Part shown: positions 1-11,338 of the stretch, piece after piece | Layout: every line of letters begins with the position of its first letter | Position numbering within the stretch: the first letter of the stretch is position 1 | From: Anseranas semipalmata | Lineage: Eukaryota > Chordata > Aves > Anseriformes > Anseranatidae | Length of the DNA stretch: 64,000 bases | Assembly: GCA_013399115.1 (NCBI GenBank) | Contig: VXAA01000915.1 | Span: 146,255 to 210,254 of the forward strand | Direction of reading: 5' to 3' | Made by a program: the position numbers and the translations under genes | The notes under the pieces: model-generated | Database searches by the model: none | What the model was told of the DNA's origin: nothing | Seen by the model: the letters and a program-made list of their open reading frames with translations, nothing else

Positions 1-2819
1 GCTCTGAAGTGGGTCCCTGGATCAGAGTCAGCTCCTTGGAGGCCTGGAAAACATTCCCTGTGCTCTGCCTGTGCCGTGCAGGGCTCTGGCTTTGGCCAAG
101 ATGTCGGCTGCAGTCAACAGGCCCCCTCCAGCCCCACCAGACAGCTTATATCCTCCTCGGACACTTCAGACACTCCTGTTCAACACGCGATAAATCAGGT
201 TTGCAGCCAGCGGCGGCAAACCCGGCGGCAGCGACCGTTAGGCACCAGCACGTGGCGTGCACGGGGCTGCAGCAGCAGGGAGACCATTTTAGGCAATATG
301 TGAGCACCAGACTCAACAATTCAGGGCTCCCCACATTTAATTCCTCCATGGGTTGACCCTGGGCTAGCACTGTTGTCTCTATACACAACACTTGGGCATA
401 GGGATACAGTGGAGGAGCTCATGGGGGAAAAAACATTTTCAAGCATCAGGTTATGCCAAGATGAGCAAGGAAAGGCCAGCATGGAGCACACAGAGCCTGC
501 GAGCATCCCTGTATCTGAGGCAGAGGTGGTCACCCATCTACCAGCAAGAAGGAGAAACTCCGAGGCCCCGTGAGCCTCCTGTGTTCAAGCCCATTTGGAA
601 GGACCCGCGCTCCGTCTCACTGCTGCGTGGTGGTCAGGGGACGGCACCGAGCTCCCTGGACACGGCCATGCAGCAGCATTCACCTTTCCTCAGCTGATGC
701 TGGAAACAAGATGGCAAAATGACACTTCCAAGAGTACATGCTGTTTGGTTTAGGGGAACATTAAGCAGATTCGGTATTGCAGTTGCTTAATTTGCCTCTG
801 GCCAGGAACCATAAAAGGTTATTGCTGCAGAGAGCAGCCTCATCAGAGGAATTCCCAGGGCAGAGCTGGGGAGGAAGCGTCGCACACGAGCGGGGCTGTG
901 CTGCGCGTTGCCAGGCTGGCTTCCTGGCAGGCAAAACATGAAGATGCTGGGCTTCTGCCTGGGGAGGAAGGAAGCAGCGACAGGCGTCTATGGCGTGTGG
1001 CAGCCTAGGGGGGTTTGGTGCCGTTGGGACAGTGGGACCCGCCAGCTGAGCTGGTTTGTCTCGAGGAAGAAGACTCCATGCTGCTGTAACCACGTGCATG
1101 GTCACTGGGAGCCCAAAGCAGATTTAAATATTTCTATTTCAGGGCTATAGTAAAAAAACCCCTCCCTTCTGCAGCTGCCTCTGCTGGTTTCACTCAGGCA
1201 AGCCGGTCACTGGAGAAACCCCCACAAGTGGTGACAGCAGGGGACAGCACCCAAGCAGCCAGCACTTGAACAAGCTGCGCCAGCCAGGGACGTGCTGCAG
1301 CCCAGGAGCAATGCACACCCCGACCCCAGCTGCCTGCCTGGGGCAGGATGCTGCGGGTCCCTGGGTGACCCCGGAGCCCAGCTGGCGCTGGAGGGGGACG
1401 CGTCAGAGGAAACACGGGTTCCGAGCTCACTCCATGCAGGTCACATCCTCCAAGCATCAAACGCTCCCTGCATTTCCACTGTGGAAAGGCCACAACAAAC
1501 ACGGCAAGACAAAGGCACCGGTCAGAGCGAAACAATCCCAGGAGGAAGGAAAGACCAGAGCATCTGGGCATTTCCCAGCAATCAGGGGTAGAGACTGTTG
1601 GGAAACCACCAAGAGCATCACGGGTGAGAAACAAGAATCATTCAGTCCGCTCCTGGCTCTGCCCTGCTGGCCCAGCACCAGCCGCCCTTGACGTGCAGCC
1701 CTGCAGGACTATAGGGTAAAATCTCTCTGCAGAGCAAGTGCTGAACTCGCTGTGCCAAAATCGGATGAAGTGCAGCACTTCGCCTGGTCCGGGCCCCAGA
1801 TCATCGGCCGTTGGCAGCAGCGGGGATTGGCTCACGCGGGCTGGGCTGAAGGAGGGGAGAAGATAAGCTGTCCAACACTGTAACACACTGTACAGCGAGC
1901 TGCCGCCTTATCGCTGCCGTTGGGGCCTGGTTTTTCGGGCACGCAGGGCCAGGGGAGCGGGGAGGCAGCGCGATCCTGGGCTCGCTGTCGGCAGAAAGGT
2001 CTCGGCAGGGCTGAGCGGGGTTTGCAGCCCCTCGGACACCCTCCGGGCCATGAGCTATGGTCACCATGCAGCTCCCTCAGCGACCTCCGGGTGCTGGGGG
2101 AGAGGCTGCACCGCGATGCTCCCCGAAGCAGTCTGCTTGCGAGTGCTGAGGCTGGTTTATTTATTTCATCTGTGAGCCCCCCTGAGCCTCCCCAGCGAGC
2201 CCATCCCCGCCCCAGCAGGCCCGGTACCGCGGGGCTGGCGTGGGGTGCCCACACTGGGCTCGGGGCTCACCGTGGGTCACAGCCTGCCTGACCCTGCCTC
2301 CTGCTCCGAGTTAACCTTCCTGTGGCCGACCCGTTCGGATCTCCTTCTCCTGCATGTCCATGGAGGAAGAGGAGAGCTGGGGGAGGACAAGGCTGGCGCA
2401 CATCAAGAGCTTTAATGCCACAGATAATGATCCCTGTCAGCCCGAGGGCGGTGTCTGCAGCAGCGACAGCAGCGTCCAGCTCCTCCAGGACCACAAACGT
2501 CCCACATCCCGGGCCTCTCACTTCTCTCTTTCCAAGCCACGGCACCGCATGCAGGAATGAGGCCAGCTCACACCACTGCTGGCATTTACCATCCCCGCTC
2601 TTGGACACCATGAAGCCAAGCGGGTGCCACACGAGCCGCCACGGCTCAGCCCATGCCCTGAACATGGGGACTCTGCCCCTCAGCCCGCTCTGAGGGACCG
2701 GAGGAGCCTTTTCCCCGGCATCTGCTCAGACACCGAACCCTCGGCACACAGCTCACGGCTCAGCCCTCGGCAGGCAGCCGCGCACAGACAGCTGCCTGCG
2801 AACGCTGGGACCTCCGGCT
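1..2819. other. GC-rich 3' flanking DNA, no recognisable gene
   Basis: GC-rich sequence with scattered CpGs lying beyond the 3' end of INSR. Open frames of 70-140 codons occur on both strands but none shows a domain, a signal peptide or a convincing run of exons. One stretch, 80-199, sits between a CAG acceptor-like site and a weak CAG/GTTTGC donor-like site with an open frame, but its translation is not recognisable. Probably intergenic or intronic DNA of an unidentified neighbour. Confidence 0.4.
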
Positions 2820-2836
2820 CGCTGGCAGCAACGAAA

Positions 2837-2844
2837 CAAATTTA
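2837..2844 (-). terminator. Possible poly(A) signal on the minus strand
   Basis: On the minus strand the sequence reads TTTTGTAATAAATTTGTTTC, an AATAAA hexamer followed by a T/G-rich stretch, in otherwise GC-rich DNA. This is the layout of a vertebrate 3' end. No matching coding exon could be identified upstream on the minus strand, so it may be fortuitous. Confidence 0.25.
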
Positions 2845-3113
2845 TTACAAAACCATAAGGCTGATATTTAACCCATTACCCAGCTCCCAAAAGCGTTTAC
2901 ATGCCTTGAGAAGAAGGTGAGGCAGAAGGAAAAGCATTAACCGGCACTCCAGCAGTGGCCCCCGCAGTGGGCGCCCAGCACTTCGGGACCCCGGTGCTCT
3001 CTGCAACCTGCTCGCCCCGGCCGCCCCGCAGCAGCGGCTCGCAGTGCACGGCTCAGCCCTCTCTCCCCACGCGCAGGCCGTTACCTCGCTTAAAGGACCA
3101 TCTCTTCTTCCAG

Positions 3114-3245
3114 CGCTTCGAGAACGACGGCCAGGAGTGGTTGAGCAGCGAGTCTGACATTGGGGAGCCCTCTGAGCCCCGCGCGAGGTACAACCCCAAG
3201 CAGGAGACGACAGCACAGAGCACGGCAGAGCTCAGCGCGGTCTAA
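3114..3245 (+). other. Candidate terminal exon of an unidentified gene
   Basis: A pyrimidine-rich tract ending in CAG (3101-3113) is followed at once by 43 open codons (beginning RFENDGQEW) and a TAA stop at 3243-3245. The hydrophilic, acidic then Ser/Thr-rich composition would suit a cytoplasmic tail. I do not recognise the protein, and no upstream exon was found. The opposite strand is also open here, from an ATG at 3160 to a GAG/GTAACG donor-like site at 3086, so at most one reading can be real and both may be chance. Confidence 0.15.
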
Positions 3246-6200
3246 GGCAGCGCTGCAGGCTGCAGCCCAGGGGCTGCCAAGGGGGGAGTGGAGAAGCCAA
3301 GTGTTTTGTCAGAAGTATCAGCTGATGGAAGCTGTAGCCAGAGAGAAATTCCTGGTCTCCAGCGTTCCCACCTGTGTGACGGGTCAGCGACTTCCTACAG
3401 CGGGGCCCGGGGATGAGTGGCCCCAGAGCACATGCAGCCCCAAACGCCGGTCGAGGCTTGCAGATGGAAGCAGAAAACCGGCTGCTAACGCACCAAAACC
3501 TGCCCCTCGCTGCCACAAACTCCCTGCTCCATTTGCGATGGTCAGACGTCAGCCTGACAAACCGTCACCTTCACGTCAGTTCTGCAGGGGCACTGTGCCC
3601 CTTCGCCTGGGAAATGCAGGGCAAGAGCCGAGACCACTGGCTGGATGTTTGCACCCTTGGCAGCATTTTCAAGTGCCCAGGCACAGCCTCTGCAAGGGAA
3701 GGCGCGAGACCCCCCTGTCTGCAACATCGGCATCACCTTGGAGTCTCAGCAAGTCCCCATCCCCTGGCAAGGACCTTCCTGCGAGCAGGGAGGTGGCAGC
3801 CATCTCTGGACTACCCCAGAACACCAAATCCCCCACCCTGAGGTCTCTGAGCCCCACTGACACCAGCCCTGCAGCCCAGACCAGCTCCAAACTTTGCTCC
3901 CAACCTCTCGATCAGGCTGACAAAGCCTGGTTTCACCCTTGTCCTGGGCCAGCCCGACCCATCTCCCCGCTGTTCAGCTCACACATGTGTGGCCTCGCTG
4001 AGCAGAGCCCAGCCGGCCTGGGAACAGCCACAGGCATCTCCACAGCATGGAGCCTGCTCCGGGCTGCTGTCACGCAGAAGTGGGTGGTGAGGAGCATTTC
4101 CCTCGCCCGGCCGCAAACCCCAAGGCGTCACCTGCCCAGCACAGCCCTCCCACATCCCCTCTGCAGGCGTCTCCCTGGCAGCACAGGCACCCAGCCCAGC
4201 AGGGGCCCTGTGCAGAGGGTTTGGGGGACCCCAGCTCAGCCAGGCCCAGAGCCAGCTGTGGGCAGTGCCGAGGTCCCATCCGTCAGGAGGAGATACCTGC
4301 AAACCTTCAGCTGTGGCACGGCAGCAGCAGGAGCAGCACCCGTGGGGTGTTTGGACACCCCAGCACTGCCCCAAAGGGAGCTGGGGGGGACACCCTGTGG
4401 GTTAAACCCCAGCCTCCTCTTCCCATGCAGCAGGGTGAAGCTGCTTCATCAAAAAGCCCTGAGGAAGACGAGCGACAACCCCATTGTCATGGGATGGAGC
4501 TCGTGCGGAGAAGGACTTACCCTGAGGGCTGGAGGCATCTCTGGTGAGTTCCCCGAGCACGCTTGCACATGACAGCCCCAACTTCTCCGGTCGCTGGTGC
4601 AAAGCAAGAAGCGGAGCCTCATCGGGGAAGCAGCAGCCGTGCTGCGGGGCTGCTCGCGGGGGCCTCTGGCTCAACCACCTCACCGCTTCCCCTTTCCGAA
4701 GGCGCAAACAAGCCCGCCTCGCCCATGCTGCAGTTCCTTCGACATCAGTCCCGGCGCAGCCCCACCGCTCGCTCCAGCCCTTGCAGGGGTCGGGGCTCCG
4801 GCAGGGTCCAGCGGCCCCGTCTGGGGGCTGCGCACCCCAAAGCGCCCGGCGCAGGGGCCCCGAGAGCCGCTGAACTGGCGATGGCCACGATGACAGCGAT
4901 TGCCGCAAACAGCTTCCTGTTCCGTTCGGAGAAAAACCGCTCTGCGTGCGCCGTGAGAGCCTGGCACACACGGGCTGTGCCCACGGGCTCTTTACACCAC
5001 CGCTCATTAGCCTGCTGCCAGGGGCAGCAACGCCTAGCGCTGGGCTCCCATGAACGCATCCTGCGTTGCTGCTGTCGCAGGTTGGTTCTGGCAGCCCCCG
5101 CAGCCCCGCAGGCCTCGGGCTGACACAGGATGAAGTGATAGCAAAGAAACAAAGCACAGAGGTGACTGTGCCAGCTGAATTCCTCTGTGCAGGTGAGGGA
5201 TGGATCCAGAGGCACTCTGGCTCCAAAGCAAGCGGAGCGAGGGACGGGGTGCTGGTCCTTGCTGTGTGCGGTCCTGCAGGCAGAGCCCCCAGCACAGCCC
5301 GGGCTCAGATTTTCGGCGCAGCCGCTTGCTCCGTCCCACCAAGCCCTGTGGGCCGCCGAGTGCTCACACCTCATCCCACGGCTCCGAGCGCGTGCCAGCC
5401 CCAGCCAAGCCCTAATCAGAACAAGATCCGCTCACACTCCAATTACTCAGAGACCGCAGCTTTGGCAGCGCTTGGGATAGCAATTACCCCGTGCTCCAGG
5501 AAACCACCAGAGCAAAGAGGAATTAAGGTTTAATTTCTCTGAAGTCCAGGAGAGCTCGGTGAGTATCAGGCATCAGGACTGCTCCTAAACCAGGCAGCTG
5601 ACGGGACGGAGCGTTGCCCTCACTACAAGCAAGGACCAGAGCTTATCCCCTTCCTTTCTGGTGTCCGACACAGTTTGGGGGTTAGCGAAGTGGAGCCGCG
5701 CACGCAGCCTGGAAGAGCGACAAGGGATGACAGCATGAGGGCTGGATGAGCCTCAGCATCCCTGACTTGAGAGCCCAGCAGGCAACAAACCTCCTGCAGC
5801 AGCACGGTCAAGTTTTGTTCGGATCTCTGGAGAAGAACCTGTGCCAAAAGATGCAATTCCAAAACATGTTAAAGTATTGCTTTGTTGTTTCTCATTGCTC
5901 TTAAGACATAAGAAATCCAGGTGGGCTTGGAGAGAGCTGAAGCTGAGCTGAGCCACTCCGTGTGCTCCAGCCCAGACGCAGGGCAGCGGGCACAGAGCGG
6001 GGCCGGATCCAGCTGCCTCATCCAGCTCAATGTGCAGAGGCACTAGGTGGCATCAGCACTGCACAGTCTCCATTTAACAAACATCATCGCCCAAGCTCAG
6101 TGCTGGGCCCAGGTGGCTGATGAAACAGTTGCTGGAATTTGCCAGGGACAGGGGCGAGGAGGGCAGCAAGGGTTGACCTCGACCCCTCCAAAAAAAGGAG

Positions 6201-6950
6201 CATTCTTTGCAAAGAAGTAAATCACACTACTCACATTTATAGCAACTCGTTGCGCAAGCATCGGAACATAACCCTGGCTCCAAGGCTGGCCGGGAGCAGC
6301 CCCCGCGGCCGGGCCACGCTCAGCCTGGGCAGACAAAGCCGCCACCGCGGCCACATCCCGGTGAAGAGCCGGGGCTGCAGCGCGGTGAGGACGCGAGGGA
6401 CAGGGTGGTTCCGAGTGGCGGGAGAGCTGGGTACCCAAACTGACCGGCTAAATGCACCGAGAAGAAAAATAGCAACAGCGAGTCCCCCGCCTTGCTGGTG
6501 CAGCTGATCAGGAAGGAAATCTCACCTCTGGTGAAATGAAACAAGATTTAAGTTAGAAGAAAGAAAGAGTTTTACGTCTTAGAGCAGCTTGGTACAGAAC
6601 ACAAGGTGAGGTGGTTCCTGGTGCAAATCCAGCTCCAGCTGCTCTGCCTCAGGACGGGGACGAAGCAGAGCCTCTGCCTTCCTGCCTTTCATTTCTTCTT
6701 TTTAAAACTGCCCGTGCAGGAGTTGGTCCCCGTAACAGGGGGGAAGCCTGGGTCCGTGCACGTGGAAATAACAGCAGGACGCTCCGGAGAAGCAGCCCGC
6801 AGTGCTTTGAGCAGAAGGAAGCCCTTTGCCAACGTTTACCCAACGGCATCAAGCACCGAGGGCCCCGCGCTGAGGACAAGCCCGGAGCGCGTCGCGCAAG
6901 CAATGGGGCAGAGCTGAACGCGCTTCAGACCACAAGCCTGTAATTGGCAG
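3246..6950. other. GC-rich flank with long chance ORFs
   Basis: GC-rich DNA with a 470-codon open frame (3160-4572, plus) and a 297-codon frame (4402-5295, minus). Both translations are Pro/Ser/Ala/Arg-rich, carry no family motif, and overlap other open frames, as expected where AT-rich stop codons are rare. A CpG-dense patch lies at about 6290-6420. Nothing here is supported as a gene. Confidence 0.4.
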
Positions 6951-7105
6951 ATCTGTTTGTTTGGTTTTTTTTTCTTAGCACCATTCATTTTGCAACTGAA
7001 AGTATTGCTTATTCCAAGATACGAATTTAATGCTTTCTCTGTGGTAAAGCAGCATTCAGTGCTGCACAGACAGCAGACACAAAATGAACAGTTATTCTTG
7101 GATAA

Positions 7106-7111
7106 TTTATT
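7106..7111 (-). terminator. INSR: Distal poly(A) signal candidate for INSR
   Basis: AATAAA on the minus strand in an AT-rich context (GAATAAATTATCC), about 6.4 kb downstream of the INSR stop codon. It is the most distal of three AATAAA hexamers noted between 7 kb and the stop. Confidence 0.35.
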
Positions 7112-7236
7112 CAGAAATTTAATATAAACAGTTAATTGTTCAATATTCTGACACACGGCAAGAATTTTTTCTTCATACTCAAAGATATTTTCTGTACATG
7201 TCACTGCTTGGCTCTTACATATGAAAACACTGAAAA

Positions 7237-7242
7237 AATAAA
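7237..7242 (+). terminator. Plus-strand poly(A) signal candidate facing INSR
   Basis: AATAAA on the plus strand, followed about 12 bases later by a long T-rich tract (7255-7284) that could act as the downstream U-rich element. It would end a plus-strand transcript converging on INSR. No plus-strand gene was identified to its left. Confidence 0.2.
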
Positions 7243-7254
7243 TCAAGGGGGAGG

Positions 7255-7293
7255 TTTTTTCTTTTTTTTTCCTTTTTTTTTTTTAAAAAAAAA
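7255..7293. repeat. T-tract followed by A-tract
   Basis: About 30 T residues broken by single or double C, running directly into nine A residues. The arrangement can fold back on itself and lies between a plus-strand and a minus-strand AATAAA, so it may serve as the downstream element of one or both poly(A) sites, or be a simple A-tail relic. Confidence 0.6.
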
Positions 7294-7311
7294 TCATGGC
7301 ACATTTGATCC

Positions 7312-7317
7312 TTTATT
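7312..7317 (-). terminator. INSR: Likely INSR poly(A) signal
   Basis: AATAAA on the minus strand in TTTGAAATAAAGGATC. A cleavage point about 20 bases on, near 7290, falls at a T-run followed by an A-run, giving a plausible cleavage and U-rich context. A transcript ending here would have a 3' UTR of about 6.2 kb, somewhat longer than the several-kilobase 3' UTR known for mammalian INSR. Confidence 0.45.
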
Positions 7318-8129
7318 TCAAACAAGAGGTATCTGCAATACTATTTGTACTCTGGAACCTTAGATATGCAGAGAGAAGGTGGGAGCAGCAAGATTAAACA
7401 GAAAAATAAAAGACTTCATGGAACATCACTTAACGTGTAACTGAAACCGTCTTTAGTTCTCCTCAGGTGCAAGCAGACCAGTGTTTGCCTTTGGCTGTTT
7501 TTGACCAAGCCGGTGCCCAGTACCCCCAGCCACGTGGCTCCTCAAACACAAGCCACTGTTTGGACACTCTCAGAATAAAATCATTGCACAAACTGAAGCA
7601 AAAGGTAAGAGTTTTCCTTTTTAAATAACATTCTGTCTTTTCAAATGTAAAAGTGGCTTTTCTAAAAATCGCCATCAGCCACTCTCCATGGGACCCGGTA
7701 ACGGGAGAAGCATTTGGAAGCTAAGATGGTCTTGGCGTTACTGGATGCTGCCGGGAGGACTTGGAGGAGGAGAAGAGCTTTGGAAGAAGCCCAGCTCGGA
7801 TGCCCGGCTCTCAGGTAACCTGGAGCTCAGCAGCTCAGGTCTGCGAACCATACGCTCAGTAGTACAGGGCAAGAGCTTTACCGGTGACACCAGGACTCGG
7901 CTAAGCAGGCGAGCCTGTACCCACCTTCAAACCGCGCTGATGGCTCCTCCTTGGCTGCCAGGACTGCCCCGGTGCTGCTGGCCGGACCCTGCTCCCCGGG
8001 ACTCCCAGGCTGCGTGCCGGCAGCCGGAACAATGGGCTCACAACAGAACAACTGCCAGGAACACAAATTGCTGCCGACTGCAAATATGTTGGCAAAAAAT
8101 GTGACAACACCGTAGGAGTTAATACTAAC

Positions 8130-8135
8130 TTTATT
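8130..8135 (-). terminator. INSR: Proximal poly(A) signal candidate for INSR
   Basis: AATAAA on the minus strand within AATAATAAAGTTAG. Weaker ATTAAA variants lie just upstream in transcript sense (plus-strand TTTAAT near 8250 and 8275). Use of this site would give a 3' UTR of about 5.4 kb. Confidence 0.3.
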
Positions 8136-9394
8136 ATTCAATATTTAAAAAGTCATTTCTCTACCTGTCCCCTTATAGCTTGCATTGTGCTGCAGTTAAT
8201 TTGCTGAACCTGCAAGAATAAGTGCTTACTTTCAAGAAGGACAAGCAATTTAATCTTAAAAAGAAATACACATTTAATGACAGCAGATTTGATAAAAATG
8301 GTAGTTTTATAATTGCTTTTAAATAGTCAGATTCCTCCAAAAGTCAATTGCACTACTGGCTTCACTCTTGTGATACTCGTAGCAAGGCAAGCCAGAACAG
8401 AACAGGTTGAACGTGTCAATGCTCTTACACCAACAGTCACATACAGTATCCAAGCAGAGTTAACACAGAGCCAAGCAGAAGGTAATAAAAAGGCCAAATT
8501 CAATTAAGTTCATACAAATACTAAACTAATCTTGCTTTGAATTTCACCTATTTCTGAAGCAACAATTTCTCGATCCCACTCCATTCAACAGCTCCTTTCC
8601 CTGGACCGCGCGCACAGGGAGCTACGAGGGGCACCGGCTGCTTCGCGGAGGGAAGGGGCTCCCGGCACGGCTGTGCCCGCCGGCTCCGCGAGTCTTCCCG
8701 TGGGAAGCGGCGGCTTCGAGGGAGGCTGGGACGCAGCCAGAGGGCCGGAGGGCATTCTGCAGTTTCTCGCTTACTTTGCTCTTACTCCACAGTCTCTGAA
8801 CCGATCACACGTGGATCACGGGAGCACCTAACACAGCTGTCAGAGTAAGGTTGTATGGCACAAAGATACTTTACTTTCTGACTTGTGAAATGAGGTTCCA
8901 GTCTCGGTATCAGGAATCACTGCCAGCAATGAAGGGCCCGGAGAACCTCAGGGTCCGTCTTCGTATCACAGTGACTTTAAGAGGGAACTTGATTGCCTCT
9001 CTCCCTCCCCTAAAATGGAGGCTCAAGAATAACTGACACAGCACCCTTCTTGCTCCTGCCTTTTCCTATTTGCCTTCATCTCATTTAGGTCAATAACACA
9101 GTAAGCAACTTTGAGATTTTTCCAAAGAGATACCAACACTATATGCAACAAACCAAAATTAAGCAAAGTGTCCCATTACTATAATACAAGTTTAGGAGGA
9201 AAGAGATACACTACCCATAAATTAAGAGTACCCTTTAGCAACCTGAGAGCAGCCTCTTGCTACCAACACAGCTGCTCTATGATCTGCACAGAATATCCTC
9301 CTTGCAGCTTGGTCTATTTCCCCATCACGTTTCCCAACCCAGTGCTGGCACAGAGTTTACATTATAAGCTCTTCTATTTTACAACACAACAGAG

Positions 9395-9402
9395 TATTTA
9401 CA
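9395..9402 (-). promoter_or_regulatory. INSR: Pumilio response element candidate
   Basis: Minus-strand TGTAAATA matches UGUANAUA, the binding consensus of PUM1/PUM2, which repress and destabilise mRNAs. It lies in the presumed INSR 3' UTR. Confidence 0.35.
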
Positions 9403-10890
9403 AGCAGCCAAGAAAGACATGTTTTTAACCTAGCAGACAAGCTTTGCAATGCTGCACTGTACTGCAAGAGAAGTACCAGATTTGCAAGAGGTGTTCAGGA
9501 AGTGGCAATATAATTTAACGTGCAAACTTTTCTGAGAAACCTCTCCAGTCTCGTGCTTCAAACATCTGCTCAAAGAAAACACAGCAGAGCACGGAAAGCT
9601 GTTTCTTTTGCTTCCTGCTTCACCAGCTTTAGAAATAGCGAAGCTCTGGCTACTTGTCGGCACCCTTCCTGTCCCCAGACTGCGCACAGGAGGCTACAGC
9701 TGCTTCTTAACACATGCCTGGGTCTGCCCTGCTGCTGGTGGGAGTTCTCTGCCCACAGAGGGCAGGAGCCGACCCCCCAGCAAATGCTGCCCGAGGAACA
9801 GGAGGAGTTCCCAGCTGCGGGCCGTAGCTGCCCTCCTCCAGCCATCCCACCTGCACCAGCGCTCGGCTCCTCATCGCCCAGCAGTGCCTGCGCTTCCCCT
9901 GCAGATGCAGCGTTCTCGCCCCGACAGGGATCTCGCCCGAGCACGCAGCAGCAGCTCCCCAGGCGAAGGCACCGTACCCGCTGCCCTGCACCCTTCCTGG
10001 GCGCGGGACCACAGCTGCACCGCACCGAGGTTCCAGCTAGCACACACAGTCCCAACTTGTACCCAACCCCTGGCGTCTCGGAACAGGCATCAGCAAGATC
10101 CAAGCGCGGGACCTGTGCATCCCCGGGGTAAGGATCTCCCGGCGACAGAGACCAAAGTGTCAGCTGAGGGCTGAAAGTAAAGGATTTCCCTGAAGTCAGA
10201 GCTGGGCTTTACAGATGATGTTCACCTGTCCCACTTCTGTAGCCGAGTGTAATCTCCAACAGCCACGAGTGGCAACCGCTAGTGTTACGTGTTTGTTTTG
10301 AAAAGGGACTAGCTTTGGGGAAAAATGATATCCTTACCACTAGTACCATACGCCTTTCCTCACCCTTGGCACACCGTAGAGAGGACGACTGGAGTAATCT
10401 TTATGCACAGTATTGGGTATAAACAACTGCTCCCTTTGGTGCAGAGTGACGATGACAACACGAGCCATGTGAACGGACTGCCTGTCCGCAAAGCGAAACA
10501 CATAATCCCTTGTTCAGTGATCCGAGTGTTGCAAATCATGCGTACTCACAGGGCCAACCAATATCAACTAAATTTAAAAGCCAGACCCAATACAAGGTTC
10601 CAATGTCTGTTTATATAAAAGATCTTCTATTCCCACAGTTACGATCACTGTAATTTAAAATGTTATCAAAACACCGGCATGCGGGAAGGGCTGATTCCAG
10701 GAGGTCACATGCGAGCGGCGGAGCTCCAGGTTGCCAGCGCGCAGCAAGGGCAGTGACCAGGACACCCAAACCCAACCCGAACAAGGGCTGGTCACAGGCC
10801 CTGGTCTGTGCTGTCATCTACTGCTCCGTAAGGAAGCTGCCTACTCCTTGTAGGTCATTAGCTCACGAAGTCCAAACAGTTAAGTGGGTC

Positions 10891-10926
10891 TTTTGTTGTT
10901 TTTTTGTTTTGTTTTGTTTTGTTTTT
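10891..10926. repeat. (TTTTG)n microsatellite
   Basis: Pure and near-pure TTTTG units in the presumed 3' UTR. Confidence 0.85.
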
Positions 10927-11198
10927 AATCACCATAGAATGAAGAAGATCCAAATTTGCTTTGATCAGACCCAAATTTGCTATTGTGTATTTGGAGCTGT
11001 AAGTAGTTTCCTTTGGTCACTAGTACTCAGCATAGTGATAAACAGCAATGAGCTCTTCTCCTACCCATTCCCTTCAGTGAATGGTCCCAAGTATTGGAAT
11101 CAGCTGATATTGATTTTCCCTGATCCACAATAGGACCAGACCAGAATATTTAAACAGGTTTAGAGGTGCGCAGTATTAAAAATATCCTTAAGAAACAC

Positions 11199-11206
11199 TG
11201 AGGTAG
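11199..11206 (-). promoter_or_regulatory. INSR: let-7 8-mer target site
   Basis: Minus-strand CTACCTCA is a perfect 8-mer match to the let-7 seed (UGAGGUAG) in the presumed INSR 3' UTR. INSR, IGF1R and IRS2 are established let-7 targets in the mammalian LIN28/let-7 glucose-metabolism axis, so the site has a known functional precedent. Confidence 0.5.
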
Positions 11207-11329
11207 ACTGCACCAGAACAGGACAAAAATAATCCCACCACATCCACCTGCCAAGATTTTACGGATACAAATTGCATGTTCTGCATGTTTAAGAAAACAA
11301 TTTTTTTTTTACAGTGTTCTATATATTAA

Positions 11330-11338
11330 AATAAATAA
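11330..11338 (-). promoter_or_regulatory. INSR: AU-rich element nonamer
   Basis: Minus-strand TTATTTATT, the class II ARE nonamer core, inside TTTTATTTATTTT. Such elements recruit TTP and HuR family proteins that control mRNA stability. Confidence 0.35.

Noticed and set aside
4880..4970. Possible transmembrane segment on the minus strand (RKLFAAIAVIVAIASSAALG)
   Set aside because: Hydrophobic run in one frame only, with no recognisable protein, flanking exon or conserved partner; a chance hydrophobic stretch is the simpler reading.
4402..5295. 297-codon open frame on the minus strand in the GC-rich flank
   Set aside because: The translation is Pro/Ser/Arg/Cys-rich with no domain, overlaps other open frames, and has no splice or start context; it reflects GC-rich composition.
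9520..10131. 203-codon plus-strand ORF in the presumed 3' UTR
   Set aside because: Low-complexity translation, opposite strand equally open, no family similarity; GC-rich island effect.
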